Below are positions 9,221 through 18,404 of a stretch of DNA of 64,000 nt, in pieces (the first letter of the stretch is position 1; every line of letters begins with the position of its first letter). The translations under genes were made by a program, and so were the position numbers. Source of the stretch: Putridiphycobacter roseus (GTDB lineage Bacteria; Bacteroidota; Bacteroidia; Flavobacteriales_D; Crocinitomicaceae); NCBI RefSeq assembly GCF_003234935.1, contig NZ_QKSB01000005.1:124001-188000 (forward strand), given 5' to 3'. The notes beneath the pieces were generated by a model that saw nothing but the letters and a program-made list of their open reading frames with translations, was not told the DNA's origin and searched no databases.

Positions 9221-9808
9221 TTAAGAATTTAGTAGGCTTTGAAGAATTTCGTTAATTTGTGGTAAAAGCATATCATTATTCCCATTTTTGATGATATAGT
9301 CGGATAAGGCCAACTTTTTTTCATCTGCCCATTGCTTTTCTATTCTTTCTTTAACTTGCGCTATTGAAATATTTTCTCTCTTCAACACTCTTTCAATCCT
9401 TACCTTTTCAGGGGCTACTACCAAGATAGTTTTATCTAAATTTTCATGCGCACCTGTTTCGAATAAAATGGCCGCTTCATTAAATACTAGTGGCGCGTTT
9501 TGATTTTTAAAAAAAGTCTGAAAAGCATTCCTAACTGCGGGATGCATAATGGCATTCATTTGCAGCAACAAGTCTTGGTCACTAAATATCTTACCCGCAA
9601 CATATGCTTTATTTACTGTGCCATCCTCAAAATAAGCTTTTGTTCCTAAAAGTTTGGTGACCGCCTTAATTATTTCGGGTGATGTTGCTAATAAAGATTT
9701 AGAGACTTGATCAGAATAAAAAACAGGATATCCCATGGATTCTAAAATCCTTGCTACATAGGTTTTTCCTGAACCTATACCACCTGTAATACCGACGCTC
9801 TGTTTTAT
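9221..9808 (-). CDS. coaE: Dephospho-CoA kinase, apparently without a standard start codon
   Basis: Last step of CoA synthesis. The P-loop GITGGIGSGKT is encoded upstream of the first in-frame ATG (at 9736), so the true start must lie before it. The frame upstream is closed by the siaC stop (TAA, 9823-9821), and between this stop and the P-loop there is no ATG, GTG or TTG. The natural N-terminus (KQSVGITGGIGSGKT) is preceded by ATA at 9808-9806, which gives 195 residues, the usual length; another ATA lies at 9817-9815. I annotate the ATA at 9808 as the putative start. Alternatives are a sequence error, or coupling/readthrough from siaC, which is in the same frame. Confidence 0.8.
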   Translation of the reverse strand: MKQSVGITGGIGSGKTYVARILESMGYPVFYSDQVSKSLLATSPEIIKAVTKLLGTKAYFEDGTVNKAYVAGKIFSDQDLLLQMNAIMHPAVRNAFQTFFKNQNAPLVFNEAAILFETGAHENLDKTILVVAPEKVRIERVLKRENISIAQVKERIEKQWADEKKLALSDYIIKNGNNDMLLPQINEILQSLLNS

Positions 9809-9820
9809 TGTAAATATGGT

Positions 9821-10204
9821 TTAAATCTCTTCAATTTCAATCATATTGAAAGGAAGGTCAATGATCGCTTGATAATCTTCCCCTGCTTCTTCCATGTCTT
9901 CATCATCTTCTTCGAAATACCAGTTAATTTTAACTTCTGTATTATCTCCATTCAGTTTTTCTAATTGCTTAAACAAATCAAGAATACATTTAGAGGAAGA
10001 AGTATTGAAATACTCTAATTTTATATCTACAGATGTCAATCCTTTTGGATTCGTAGCATAGCTATCGATCCAATTATTCAATGGTTTATAAAATTCAATA
10101 GAATTTTCAGGAATAGATCTTCCTTTCAACTCTAAAAAACCTTCACTAGCGTTAAAACTTACTTTAGGCGTTTTAGCTGATCCTTCTAACATTAAATTTT
10201 CCAT
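9821..10204 (-). CDS. siaC: SiaC-family regulatory phosphoprotein (DUF1987)
   Basis: 127 residues from the ATG at 10204, which gives the family start MENLMLEGSAKTPKVSF; a start at 10231 inside siaB is also open. Conserved features are the GFLELKGRSIPENSIEFYKPL segment and FNTSSSKCILDLFKQLEKL, which contains the residue region phosphorylated by SiaB in Pseudomonas. The acidic tail is poorly conserved. It begins 7 bp after siaB and is followed directly by coaE in the same frame. Confidence 0.85.
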   Translation of the reverse strand: MENLMLEGSAKTPKVSFNASEGFLELKGRSIPENSIEFYKPLNNWIDSYATNPKGLTSVDIKLEYFNTSSSKCILDLFKQLEKLNGDNTEVKINWYFEEDDEDMEEAGEDYQAIIDLPFNMIEIEEI

Positions 10205-10211
10205 ATAACTC

Positions 10212-10760
10212 TTATTCTGAAATGGTAACAATTAAACTAAAAAAAGACAAAGTGTCATTTAATTCTAAAAAATGGTATCCTAATTTTTGTCCAGACTTTC
10301 GGGCAATGTCAACCATACCCAAACCTGCTGTTCCTTTTGACGAACGATTCCCATCATTTAGTACTTCCTTATAGTAAGCTTTTAAACTATCCTTGTCCAT
10401 ACTATTCACAAAGTCTAACTTCTCTCTTAGACTTTCCACATCTTTGGTTTCCATATAATTCCCTGTCATCACCTGGTAATTATTCTCATTCCTGGCAATC
10501 ATTAACAAGGCCGACTTATCGTAAGTAGTCTTTGCATCTATCACAATTTCTTTATCTATATGGTGATATAAATTCTGCAAACACTCCACGAGAATATTAA
10601 ACACCTTTCTTTTAACCTTAGGCTTCTCATCATAGTCATCCAACTTAGATTCTATGATTTGAAGAATAGTAGTTAACAAATCTGGTGTTATCGTTCCCTT
10701 AAATGACAAGAGTATTTTCTTCTCATCTAATTTTTCGAATATGTCGTATATGTTATTCAC
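10212..10760 (-). CDS. siaB: SiaB-family protein kinase (DUF6272)
   Basis: 182 residues related to SiaB: LLSFKGTITPDLLTTILQIIE at the start, NILVECLQNLYHHI (the N-box-like helix of a GHKL-related fold) and GTAGLGMVDIARKSGQKLGYHF near the C-terminus. In Pseudomonas SiaB phosphorylates SiaC and thereby controls a diguanylate cyclase. Here it is paired only with siaC; neither the phosphatase SiaA nor a GGDEF protein is nearby, so its output is unknown. It is the first gene of the siaB-siaC-coaE group. Confidence 0.85.
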   Translation of the reverse strand: MNNIYDIFEKLDEKKILLSFKGTITPDLLTTILQIIESKLDDYDEKPKVKRKVFNILVECLQNLYHHIDKEIVIDAKTTYDKSALLMIARNENNYQVMTGNYMETKDVESLREKLDFVNSMDKDSLKAYYKEVLNDGNRSSKGTAGLGMVDIARKSGQKLGYHFLELNDTLSFFSLIVTISE

Positions 10761-10776
10761 AAATAATGTAGTTCAA

Positions 10777-10808
10777 CAAATATAAAATTTATTTTCACAA
10801 AAAAACAA
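10777..10808 (-). promoter_or_regulatory. Predicted Bacteroidota-type promoter for siaB-siaC-coaE
   Basis: On the minus strand a TATATTTG box (10784-10777) is preceded after 21 bases by TTG (10808-10806). This fits the TTG-N17-23-TAnnTTTG consensus of Bacteroidota sigma factors and lies about 17 bases before the siaB start. A second TATATTTG at 10813-10806 has no well-spaced TTG. Confidence 0.45.
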
Positions 10809-10870
10809 ATATAATCTACTATAAACAAACGGGCTTATTTAAAAATGGTTTCTAAATTTGTAAAAAAAAA

Positions 10871-11599
10871 ATGAAAAATTGGTTTGAATCATGGTTTGAC
10901 ACTAAATATTACCATATTTTGTATAAGGATAGAGACCTTGGTGAGGCAGAATTTTTTATTGAAAACTTGACAAAAGAATTAGCTTTACCTCAAAATACCA
11001 AGATATTAGATCTTGCTTGTGGAAAAGGTAGGCATGCTAAATTTTTAAATAAATTAGGTTTTGATGTCGTTGGAGTTGATTTATCTGCAGCTTCTATAGA
11101 TTATGCTAAAAGAATGGAGAACAGCACCCTTCATTTTTTTGAACACGACATGAGAAAACCATTACCAGGGCATGAATTTGATTGTGTTTTTAATTTATTC
11201 ACGAGCATTGGTTACTTTGAAGACCAAGATGACAATATTAAAATGTTGCATGCTGTTCATTCCTATTTAAAACCAAAAGGTAATTTAATCATTGATTTTT
11301 TAAATGTAGCACAAGTCGAACGAGACATGCTCGCATTTGAAACAAAACAAATTGAAGGTATTGATTTTAACATATCCAAATCGATAGTAAACAATGTTAT
11401 TGAAAAAACAATTCGATTCAAAGACCAGGGCAAAGATTATGAGTATCATGAAAGAGTGCATGCATTGACCTTAGAAAATTTTGAATATTTTTTAAATGCT
11501 GCAGATTTTGAAATTGTAAAGACTGTTGGCGACTATAATTTAACGGATTTTAATGTTGGTAATTCTGACAGATTAATCATCTTTGCTAAAAAAAGATAA
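10871..11599 (+). CDS. Class I SAM-dependent methyltransferase
   Basis: 242 residues with SAM-binding motif I ILDLACGKGRHAKFLNKLG and motif II VVGVDLSAASI, followed by a FDCVFNLFTSIGYFEDQDDN catalytic-region motif. The substrate cannot be read from the sequence; small-molecule methyltransferases of this wording are common in Bacteroidota. A TAAATTTG box at 10853-10860 lies only 10 bases before the ATG, implying a very short leader. The ZIP transporter gene follows after 2 bp. Confidence 0.85.
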   Translation: MKNWFESWFDTKYYHILYKDRDLGEAEFFIENLTKELALPQNTKILDLACGKGRHAKFLNKLGFDVVGVDLSAASIDYAKRMENSTLHFFEHDMRKPLPGHEFDCVFNLFTSIGYFEDQDDNIKMLHAVHSYLKPKGNLIIDFLNVAQVERDMLAFETKQIEGIDFNISKSIVNNVIEKTIRFKDQGKDYEYHERVHALTLENFEYFLNAADFEIVKTVGDYNLTDFNVGNSDRLIIFAKKR

Positions 11600-11601
11600 G
11601 C

Positions 11602-12309
11602 TTGGATAATATATTTCAAATATCGATTTTAATTGGGGCCGTATTAATTGGTGGTATATTAGTGGAACTTTTAAAAAAGAAATCCATTTTAAGTCTGCTA
11701 CTCTCCTTTAGTGGGGGTTATTTATTGACCATTATTTTTACGCATATTTTGCCCGAGACTTACAGTGTAGTTGGCAATTCAACTGGCTATTATATATTAG
11801 GTGGGTTTTTACTACAACTTCTCTTAGAATATTTTTCGCAAGGCGCAGAACACGGACATGTACATGTACACAGTAAAGCTGCTGCTTTTCCTTTCGTTAT
11901 ACTCATCAGTCTTTCTTTACACTCCTTTATTGAAGCCATTCCTTTGGTTGGAAATCATGTTGGACACCACCACCCGCATTCTGACAATTTATTATGGGGT
12001 ATTTTTTTGCATAAAATACCAGTTGCTGTTGCCTTGATGACCATATTTAAAACCAGTCAAATCTCAAGAAAAAAAGCATGGCTAGGACTCTTGTTTTTTG
12101 CATTGACAGCACCAATCGGCCTGTTTTTCGGGCAATACTTATCAAATAATTTCCAATTCAATAGTCATTGGGTAATGGCGATAGCGATAGGAATGTTCTT
12201 ACACATATCCACCACTATTATATTTGAATCTAGTGAAGGACATAAATTAAACCTATTTAAATTCATAGCCATTTTACTAGGCTTTGGTTTAGGAATTATA
12301 GTAAACTAA
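11602..12309 (+). CDS. ZIP family metal transporter
   Basis: 235 residues with about seven membrane segments. The metal-path motifs of ZIP transporters are present: SLSLHSFIEAIPL in helix IV and GIFLHKIPVAVAL in helix V. A His-rich loop (HGHVHVHSK and GHHHPHS) lies in the cytoplasmic/periplasmic loops. ZIP proteins import divalent metals, most often zinc or iron. The start codon is TTG, placed 2 bp after the methyltransferase stop; no better ATG occurs nearby. Confidence 0.87.
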   Translation: MDNIFQISILIGAVLIGGILVELLKKKSILSLLLSFSGGYLLTIIFTHILPETYSVVGNSTGYYILGGFLLQLLLEYFSQGAEHGHVHVHSKAAAFPFVILISLSLHSFIEAIPLVGNHVGHHHPHSDNLLWGIFLHKIPVAVALMTIFKTSQISRKKAWLGLLFFALTAPIGLFFGQYLSNNFQFNSHWVMAIAIGMFLHISTTIIFESSEGHKLNLFKFIAILLGFGLGIIVN

Positions 12310-12384
12310 CCCCTTTATAGAGGAATTTAATAAGGTTATAAATAATTTAAATTAGAATTATTTCATCCGACGCGAAATACTTTT

Positions 12385-12392
12385 TAACTTTG
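12385..12392 (+). promoter_or_regulatory. Predicted -7 box upstream of the peroxiredoxin gene
   Basis: TAACTTTG matches the Bacteroidota TAnnTTTG -7 consensus and would give a leader of about 30 nt. No TTG is seen at the expected -33 distance, so the call is tentative. Confidence 0.35.
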
Positions 12393-12429
12393 TAATTAGT
12401 AATAATAAACATTAATAAATAATAACAAC

Positions 12430-13062
12430 ATGGCTGTTTTAGTAGGAAAAAAAGCACCTTCATTTACTGCACCTGCAGTAGTGAACGGAGGCGAAGTAAT
12501 AGAAAATTTTTCATTGGATCAATACATTGGTAAAAACCATGTAGTATTATTCTTTTACCCAAAAGATTTTACTTTCGTTTGTCCAAGTGAATTGCACGCT
12601 TTTCAAGCAAAATTAGAAGAGTTTGAAAAAAGAGGAACTAAAGTTGTTGCTTGTTCAACAGATACACAAGAATCTCACTGGGGTTGGTTACAATTAAGTA
12701 AAAACGACGGTGGTATTAAAGGTGTAAAGTATCCAATTATCGCTGATACAAACAAAACTATATCTGATGCATTTGATGTATTGGTAGGAGAATATGACTT
12801 TGATGAGTTTGGAAGATTAACTGCATCTGATGATATGATTGCATACAGAGGTTTGTTTTTAATTGACAAAGAAGGTATTGTACGTCACCAAGTTGTAAAC
12901 GATTTACCTTTGGGTAGAAACGTGGATGAAGTAATTAGAATGGTGGATGCATTACAATTTGTTGAAGAAAACGGTGAAGTATGTCCAGCTAACTGGAATG
13001 CAGGTGATTCAGGAATGACTGCTACACACGAAGGTGTTGCTGATTACTTGGCGAAGAACTAA
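12430..13062 (+). CDS. 2-Cys peroxiredoxin (AhpC/Prx1 type)
   Basis: 210 residues. Peroxidatic cysteine C51 in FYPKDFTFVCPSELHAF, conserved Arg in IAYRGLFLIDKEGIVRH, and resolving cysteine C185 in GEVCPANWNAG. It reduces hydrogen peroxide and alkyl hydroperoxides in the cytoplasm. The clean -7 box upstream, the strong terminator downstream and the codon choice suggest a well-expressed monocistronic gene. Confidence 0.94.
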   Translation: MAVLVGKKAPSFTAPAVVNGGEVIENFSLDQYIGKNHVVLFFYPKDFTFVCPSELHAFQAKLEEFEKRGTKVVACSTDTQESHWGWLQLSKNDGGIKGVKYPIIADTNKTISDAFDVLVGEYDFDEFGRLTASDDMIAYRGLFLIDKEGIVRHQVVNDLPLGRNVDEVIRMVDALQFVEENGEVCPANWNAGDSGMTATHEGVADYLAKN

Positions 13063-13092
13063 TAATTTTAAATTAGATAGAACTTATCTTTT

Positions 13093-13128
13093 AAAGGCGA
13101 ATCACATTATGGTGGTTCGCCTTTTTTA
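13093..13128 (+). terminator. Rho-independent terminator of the peroxiredoxin gene
   Basis: A 13-bp stem (13093-13105 with 13112-13124, one G-T wobble) with a 6-base loop is followed by a T-run. It lies 30 bp after the peroxiredoxin stop. Confidence 0.85.
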
Positions 13129-13199
13129 TATTAAGTTGTTTTGAATACAACTAAGTATATTATTTTAAGAACGGTAAGTAAAAAAGCAGCTTGTCTAAA

Positions 13200-14375
13200 T
13201 CAGGAAGTAATCACCCCTGAACCGATCAACTCATCCGCTTGATACCAAGCCGCAAATTGACCAGGAGAAATTCCTTTTTGAAGGTTTTCAAATAAAATAT
13301 ATGTCCCTTCTGCTTCACAAAATAAGGTTGCTTTTTCTAAAGGTTGTCTGTATCGAATTCTACAAAGAAAATCTTGTTTTTCACCAACCTTCAGTCCCAA
13401 ATCTTCGCGAACCCAATGTGCATCTTCTGTTTTTATGAATAATGCTTTTTTATTTAAAGCCGGATGATCTTCACCTTGCCCAACGTAAACCGTATTGGTC
13501 TCGGTATTGGTTTGTACAATAAATAAAGGCAATGGTGTACCGCCAATACCCAATCCTTTTCTTTGACCGATTGTAAAATAATGTGCCCCTTGGTGCTCCC
13601 CCTTAAACTCCCCCATGTTTTCTTCAAAGACAAAAGGTTGACTTAAGGTTTTGTAATCTTCCTTTTCAATTTCAGATTGATATTCCACCAACATGGGTAA
13701 ATCAGCAGGGATTTCAATTACATTTCCTGTTTTTGGTTTTAATTGTTGTTGTAAAAAAGTAGGCAATTTTACTTTTCCAATAAAACACAAGCCTTGTGAA
13801 TCTTTCTTATCTGCTGTAATTAAGTCTTGTTCTCTTGCAATGGCCCTCACTTCAGACTTTTGCATTTCACCAATGGGAAACAAAGATTTAGCCAACTGAC
13901 TCTGTGTTAATTGACATAAAAAATAACTTTGATCTTTGTTGTTGTCTTTTCCTGAAAGTAATTGAAAGTGACCTTCCGCTGTTTCACCTTTTCTGCAATA
14001 ATGTCCAGTAGCCACATAGTCGGCACCTAATTGCATGGCCGTTTTCATAAAAACGTCGAATTTAATTTCACGGTTGCACAAAACATCCGGATTAGGTGTT
14101 CTACCCGACTCGTATTCTGCAAACATGTAGTCTACAATTTTTTCTCGGTAAGCCTCACTTAAATCAATGGTCTGAAAAGGAATACCTAATTTATTGGCCA
14201 CCAAAAGAGCATCTTGACTGTCGTCAATCCAGGGACATTCATCCGAAATAGTCACCGATTCATCATGCCAATTTTTCATGAATATTCCGATTACATTATA
14301 GCCTTCTTTTTTTAAAAGATAAGCGGCTACACTTGAATCAACCCCACCAGATAAACCTACAACAACTGTTTTCAT
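13200..14375 (-). CDS. mnmA: tRNA-specific 2-thiouridylase MnmA
   Basis: 391 residues. PP-loop [17 protein letters not shown] at the N-terminus; catalytic cysteines in [14 protein letters not shown] and [16 protein letters not shown]; central [14 protein letters not shown]-terminal beta-barrel ending [10 protein letters not shown]. It thiolates U34 of Lys, Glu and Gln tRNAs using sulfur relayed from a cysteine desulfurase (sufS is at 7.9 kb). Length is slightly above the usual 360-370. Confidence 0.95.
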   Translation of the reverse strand: MKTVVVGLSGGVDSSVAAYLLKKEGYNVIGIFMKNWHDESVTISDECPWIDDSQDALLVANKLGIPFQTIDLSEAYREKIVDYMFAEYESGRTPNPDVLCNREIKFDVFMKTAMQLGADYVATGHYCRKGETAEGHFQLLSGKDNNKDQSYFLCQLTQSQLAKSLFPIGEMQKSEVRAIAREQDLITADKKDSQGLCFIGKVKLPTFLQQQLKPKTGNVIEIPADLPMLVEYQSEIEKEDYKTLSQPFVFEENMGEFKGEHQGAHYFTIGQRKGLGIGGTPLPLFIVQTNTETNTVYVGQGEDHPALNKKALFIKTEDAHWVREDLGLKVGEKQDFLCRIRYRQPLEKATLFCEAEGTYILFENLQKGISPGQFAAWYQADELIGSGVITS

Positions 14376-14499
14376 TTTATTAAAATCTAGGGCAAAATTA
14401 CTGCTTTAATTTTAAATATTAAATCAAATGCCTTCCCACTTTAATGTTAATAATTCAAAATAATTTTTAAAGTGGCTGAATTTTTGATAATTTGGTACT

Positions 14500-15237
14500 G
14501 TGAAATTATTAGTAACCATAAGCATTGTATTATTTAGTTTGTTCGGATACGGACAGGCTCAAGCTGACGCCGTAAATTATAACGATTCTTTAATCACGAT
14601 TAAAGGAAGAGTAATCGACAGCACCAAAATGATGAATTTTTATGATGTAATGGTGATGGATAAATCTATTGGCAGAGGTGTTTTTGGCAGGTATGATGGT
14701 TCTTTTTCCATCACCGTAAAAAAATCTGCACAAATCGCAGTTTCAGTAGAAGGCTATAAAACACAATACTTTTCCTTTGCTAACCGTCCTTATAAAGCCG
14801 AATACAACCTTACGGTTTACTTAAAACTTCTTTCGTTTACCGCAAAAGTTGTGGATGTAAAACCTTTAAAAACATTGGCCGAATTAAAAGAAGAAAGAGC
14901 AACTTTAGAAAAAAGAGTAGTACCTCAACTTTCAGGCGTCAACGCTATACAAAGTCCTATTACTGCTTTATACATGGCATTTAGCAAGAGAGAAAAAACC
15001 AAGCGGATGATTGCCGAAATGGAATATAAAGACCAGCAAACCGAAGTGGTAAAAGAAGTATTAAAAATTTATGTCAATGCAAACATTATTGATTTAAGAG
15101 ACGATCAATTTGAATCCTTTATGCAATATTTAAATTTAAATGACGAGTTTTTAAAACATGCTAGCGATTATGAATTGGTAGTGTATATCAAATATCGCTA
15201 CCGTCAATTTGAAAGTATTAACGCAAGAGGGTTTTAA
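14500..15237 (+). CDS. Exported protein with CarboxypepD_reg-like domain, function unknown
   Basis: 245 residues with signal peptide MKLLVTISIVLFSLFGYGQA, then a carboxypeptidase-regulatory-like beta sandwich (ITIKGRVIDSTKMMNFYDVMVMD to GYKTQYFSF), then a helical, charged region (LKTLAELKEERATLEKR). This layout is common in Bacteroidota periplasmic proteins whose function is not known. The start is GTG; there is no ATG at an equivalent place. Confidence 0.65.
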   Translation: MKLLVTISIVLFSLFGYGQAQADAVNYNDSLITIKGRVIDSTKMMNFYDVMVMDKSIGRGVFGRYDGSFSITVKKSAQIAVSVEGYKTQYFSFANRPYKAEYNLTVYLKLLSFTAKVVDVKPLKTLAELKEERATLEKRVVPQLSGVNAIQSPITALYMAFSKREKTKRMIAEMEYKDQQTEVVKEVLKIYVNANIIDLRDDQFESFMQYLNLNDEFLKHASDYELVVYIKYRYRQFESINARGF

Positions 15238-15436
15238 GGCAAAATTTTACGTGCATTCATTTTTCAATCATCACCATACCGTTTAAATCCTTTTTTTGGA
15301 TTAGTTAAGGTTTTTCCTTTGGTGAAAAGTCACTATAAAGGTGTAATAAAATGTTTATTTAAATTAAAGTTCCCAAACCAGACAACCAATCGTTTTCCGT
15401 AATGTACTATAAGTAACAATCTTAAACTACACTATT

Positions 15437-17233
15437 ATGAAAAACTTAAATCTTACGCTTATCCTCAGTCTATTCCTGTTTTTAGGGATGGCTTCTTGTA
15501 AAAAAGACAAAACAGAAGAACCTACAACACCCTCTATTGAAAACCCTGGACCAAATACTTCTGCAAATCCAGGAGTACTTGACTTAGGGACAAGTGTAAA
15601 TGCTAAATTCTTTGCGCAAGTTGTAGATGAATCAGGCTTTGCAGTGGAAAATGCAACAGTAAAAATTGGCAACAAAACCACAAGTACAGATGAAAATGGT
15701 ATTGCCCTAATTGAAAGTGCAAGTGTCAAGGAAAAACTCGCCTACATGACCGTAACCAAATCGGGTTATTTTTTAGGTTCCCGTGCAGTAAAACCACAAA
15801 CCACAAGTACTAACACAGTAAAAATCACTTTACTTAAACTAGACGTTGTTGCTTCTTTCAATGCAACCGACCCAACAACTGTAGATTTATCTTCAGGCTT
15901 AAGTGTTGATTTTAAAGGAGCATTTGTAAACAGTGCAGGAACAGCTTATACTGGTGTGGTTAATGTTGCAATTAAACATTTACAAACAACCGCTGATGAT
16001 TTTTCTAACCAAATGCCTGGATCACTTTATGCACAAAATGAATCAAATAATGCAGGTATTTTAGAATCCTACGGAATGGCTGCCGTTGAATTATTCAGTC
16101 CGAGTGGGGAAGAATTACAAATTGCAAACGGTTCTAATGCGACAATTCACATGCCTGTTGACGGTAGTCAATTGGCAAATGCCCCTACCAGCATTCCATT
16201 GTGGCACTTTGATGAAGTAGCTGGATATTGGATAGAAGAAGGAGAAGCAACATTAACCAATGGTAAATATGTTGGTAACGTGAATCATTTTTCATTCTGG
16301 AATTGTGATGTATTTTATGATGACGCAACAATTTCCGGTACCATAGTAGACGGTAATGGTAATCAAGTATCTTTTTGTTCTATTGAAATAGTAACACCCA
16401 ATGCAAGCACTACAGGCACATCAAATTTAACAGGATCTTTTTTCAGTTATATCCCTGCAAATGTACCCGTTACTTTTAATATTTTGGACAATTGTGGAAA
16501 TCAATTAACAACATGGACCAACACCTTTGCAACCAACACTACAAACACGCATACCTTCACTGTAAGCATTTCCAATTTAAGTACGATTAGCGGTACTATA
16601 TTAGATTGCAATAATAACATGGTTACAAATGGTTACACCGTAACCAATATTGGGACTAATTTATTCTATGCCAATATCACGAATGGTACATTTAATGTTG
16701 CCTTAGGAAACTGCATTACTGCTACCTCTTTTACTATTGAAGGTTTTGATATTTCAAATTTACAATCAACAGGTGTATTAACTTATACAACAACTCCACC
16801 TAACACAACAATAGGTAACATTGTTGCTTGTACAGCAGTAAGTGAATATATTTCGTATAATATAGACGGTAATTTAGCAAACACTTTCTTATCTCCATTA
16901 TATTGTAACGAATTAATTGACTCCACCACAAACACTGTATTCGGTCTTTCTATTTCTGCAAATTCGGGGCAAACTTATTTTCAATTGGAATTAGATGATG
17001 TAGCCTTAGGAAATTATAATTACATGAATTCAGGAACTACCTTACCAAGTGGATCCCTTTTTATTACCGAGCCAATTAACACAGCAGGAGGTTATCCAAA
17101 TATTAACTTCAACTTGACTAGTTATGGTGCAGTCGGTTCATCTGTTGACATTACTATTTCAGGATCTTATGTAGACCAATCGAATGTTTCACATACTATT
17201 TCTGGAACCGTTCACGCATTAAGAGATAGTTAA
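15437..17233 (+). CDS. Surface lipoprotein with carboxypeptidase-regulatory-like repeats
   Basis: 598 residues. Signal peptide with lipobox GMASC (Cys20-22 region), then a Thr/Pro/Glu-rich linker, then several beta-sandwich modules: one with DESGFAVENATVKIGNKTTSTDENG near the start and later repeats of the type ISGTIVDGNGNQVS / ISGTILDCNNNMVT. Several cysteines recur at similar positions of the later modules. Such lipoproteins are surface exposed in Bacteroidota; a specific role cannot be inferred. Confidence 0.75.
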   Translation: MKNLNLTLILSLFLFLGMASCKKDKTEEPTTPSIENPGPNTSANPGVLDLGTSVNAKFFAQVVDESGFAVENATVKIGNKTTSTDENGIALIESASVKEKLAYMTVTKSGYFLGSRAVKPQTTSTNTVKITLLKLDVVASFNATDPTTVDLSSGLSVDFKGAFVNSAGTAYTGVVNVAIKHLQTTADDFSNQMPGSLYAQNESNNAGILESYGMAAVELFSPSGEELQIANGSNATIHMPVDGSQLANAPTSIPLWHFDEVAGYWIEEGEATLTNGKYVGNVNHFSFWNCDVFYDDATISGTIVDGNGNQVSFCSIEIVTPNASTTGTSNLTGSFFSYIPANVPVTFNILDNCGNQLTTWTNTFATNTTNTHTFTVSISNLSTISGTILDCNNNMVTNGYTVTNIGTNLFYANITNGTFNVALGNCITATSFTIEGFDISNLQSTGVLTYTTTPPNTTIGNIVACTAVSEYISYNIDGNLANTFLSPLYCNELIDSTTNTVFGLSISANSGQTYFQLELDDVALGNYNYMNSGTTLPSGSLFITEPINTAGGYPNINFNLTSYGAVGSSVDITISGSYVDQSNVSHTISGTVHALRDS

Positions 17234-17262
17234 ACAAAATAAAAAATATTTATCCCATTTTT

Positions 17263-17294
17263 AACCTCGTCAATTTATTGTCGGGGTTTTTTTG
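17263..17294 (+). terminator. Terminator after the 598-residue lipoprotein gene
   Basis: AACCTCG pairs with CGGGGTT (one T-G wobble) and an inner CAAT/ATTG stem closes a short loop; a run of seven T follows. It lies 30 bp after the stop. Confidence 0.75.
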
Positions 17295-17334
17295 AACCTT
17301 TTTATTTCTAATTTGTATTTAATAATAAACAGTT

Positions 17335-18303
17335 ATGCGCTACCTACTTTTAGTACTATCATTGATGAGTTTACTTACAGCCAAAGCAGACCTGTCTCCA
17401 TTGTATACCATTCAAGAAAAATCAATGCAATCGGCATTATCAAAAGACAGTTTATACCTTGAAGGTAAAGTAAGCTATACCACCAAACCAGGGCCAGAAA
17501 GTTTTGGTCAAATATCCTCACTTGACCTAAAGACCACTAAAGTGTTTGCTAGAAATGGCAATTACAAAATTGTGATTCCTCGCAGTGCCAAAGGCATTTT
17601 TTTCTTCCAGTCCGGTTATCAAGAGGTAGTGATAAACCTAAAAGAATACAGCGCCTTCAATCATTTTAAAATAAATATTATCGCAAAGGAAAATAGGGCC
17701 GTAATTATGGTGGAAAAACCAGTCATTTATTTATACAGTAGTGAACCAGTTGAAACAAATTTAACCCTTAAACCAAAAGGTGCTTTGGCCTTTACCTACC
17801 CAAAATACAATGATGGTTGGCACATTCGTACGCAAAAAAATGGAGAAATATTAAACTTAGCCACCAAAAAAAAACACCCTTATTTATTTTGGGAAGCCAA
17901 GCAAACCAATGTCCATTTCCAAGAGGAAGATGGAAAAATAACGGCATTTGTAATGGATACAGATACCGTGATTTCATTTTTGGAAACACAACTACATTCC
18001 TTGGGACTCAATGCAAGAGAGTCTACCGATTTTATTACCTATTGGGCACCGAGACTACAAGTGAAAAAATACGCAACCGTTCAATTTTTAATCCAGGAAG
18101 AATACAATGATTTATTCGGGACCATTCAGAGTAGTATGCCAATTGACTATCAATTGCGCATAGGTATGTTATTCGAAGTAAGTGATCGCATGCCCAATAT
18201 AGCAATGACAACACCTACATTTAACCACATGATGGAAAGAAATGGATTTACATTAATTGAATGGGGAGGAGCCGAAATCCAAAACGGTATACCTAGCTTA
18301 TAG
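17335..18303 (+). CDS. Exported protein with KPVIYLY motif, function unknown
   Basis: 322 residues with signal peptide MRYLLLVLSLMSLLTAKA. The N-terminal part resembles a carboxypeptidase-regulatory-like sandwich (LYLEGKVSYTTKPGP). The central motif VEKPVIYLYSSEPVETNLTLKPKG followed by TYPKYNDGWHI is shared with a widespread group of uncharacterised exported proteins. No catalytic motif is obvious. Two bases separate its leader from the upstream terminator tail, so it has its own promoter; AATTTGTATTTAAT at about 17310 may contribute. Confidence 0.65.
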   Translation: MRYLLLVLSLMSLLTAKADLSPLYTIQEKSMQSALSKDSLYLEGKVSYTTKPGPESFGQISSLDLKTTKVFARNGNYKIVIPRSAKGIFFFQSGYQEVVINLKEYSAFNHFKINIIAKENRAVIMVEKPVIYLYSSEPVETNLTLKPKGALAFTYPKYNDGWHIRTQKNGEILNLATKKKHPYLFWEAKQTNVHFQEEDGKITAFVMDTDTVISFLETQLHSLGLNARESTDFITYWAPRLQVKKYATVQFLIQEEYNDLFGTIQSSMPIDYQLRIGMLFEVSDRMPNIAMTTPTFNHMMERNGFTLIEWGGAEIQNGIPSL

Positions 18304-18346
18304 CAATAAGTTAGACAACACTTGGATGATAAAAAAATTAATTGAA

Positions 18347-18380
18347 TAAAAAAATCCAGACGGTAACCGTCTGGATTTTT
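18347..18380. terminator. Bidirectional terminator between the exported-protein gene and ndk
   Basis: A perfect stem (18351-18363 with 18367-18379) around a 3-base loop is flanked by A-run and T-run, so it can terminate both convergent genes. Confidence 0.88.
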
Positions 18381-18404
18381 AATGTTATAAAAATTGATAA
18401 ATAA

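Noticed and set aside
9221..9736. Truncated coaE pseudogene starting at the ATG at 9736
   Set aside because: The missing P-loop is encoded directly upstream in the same frame, so the gene is complete apart from its start codon.
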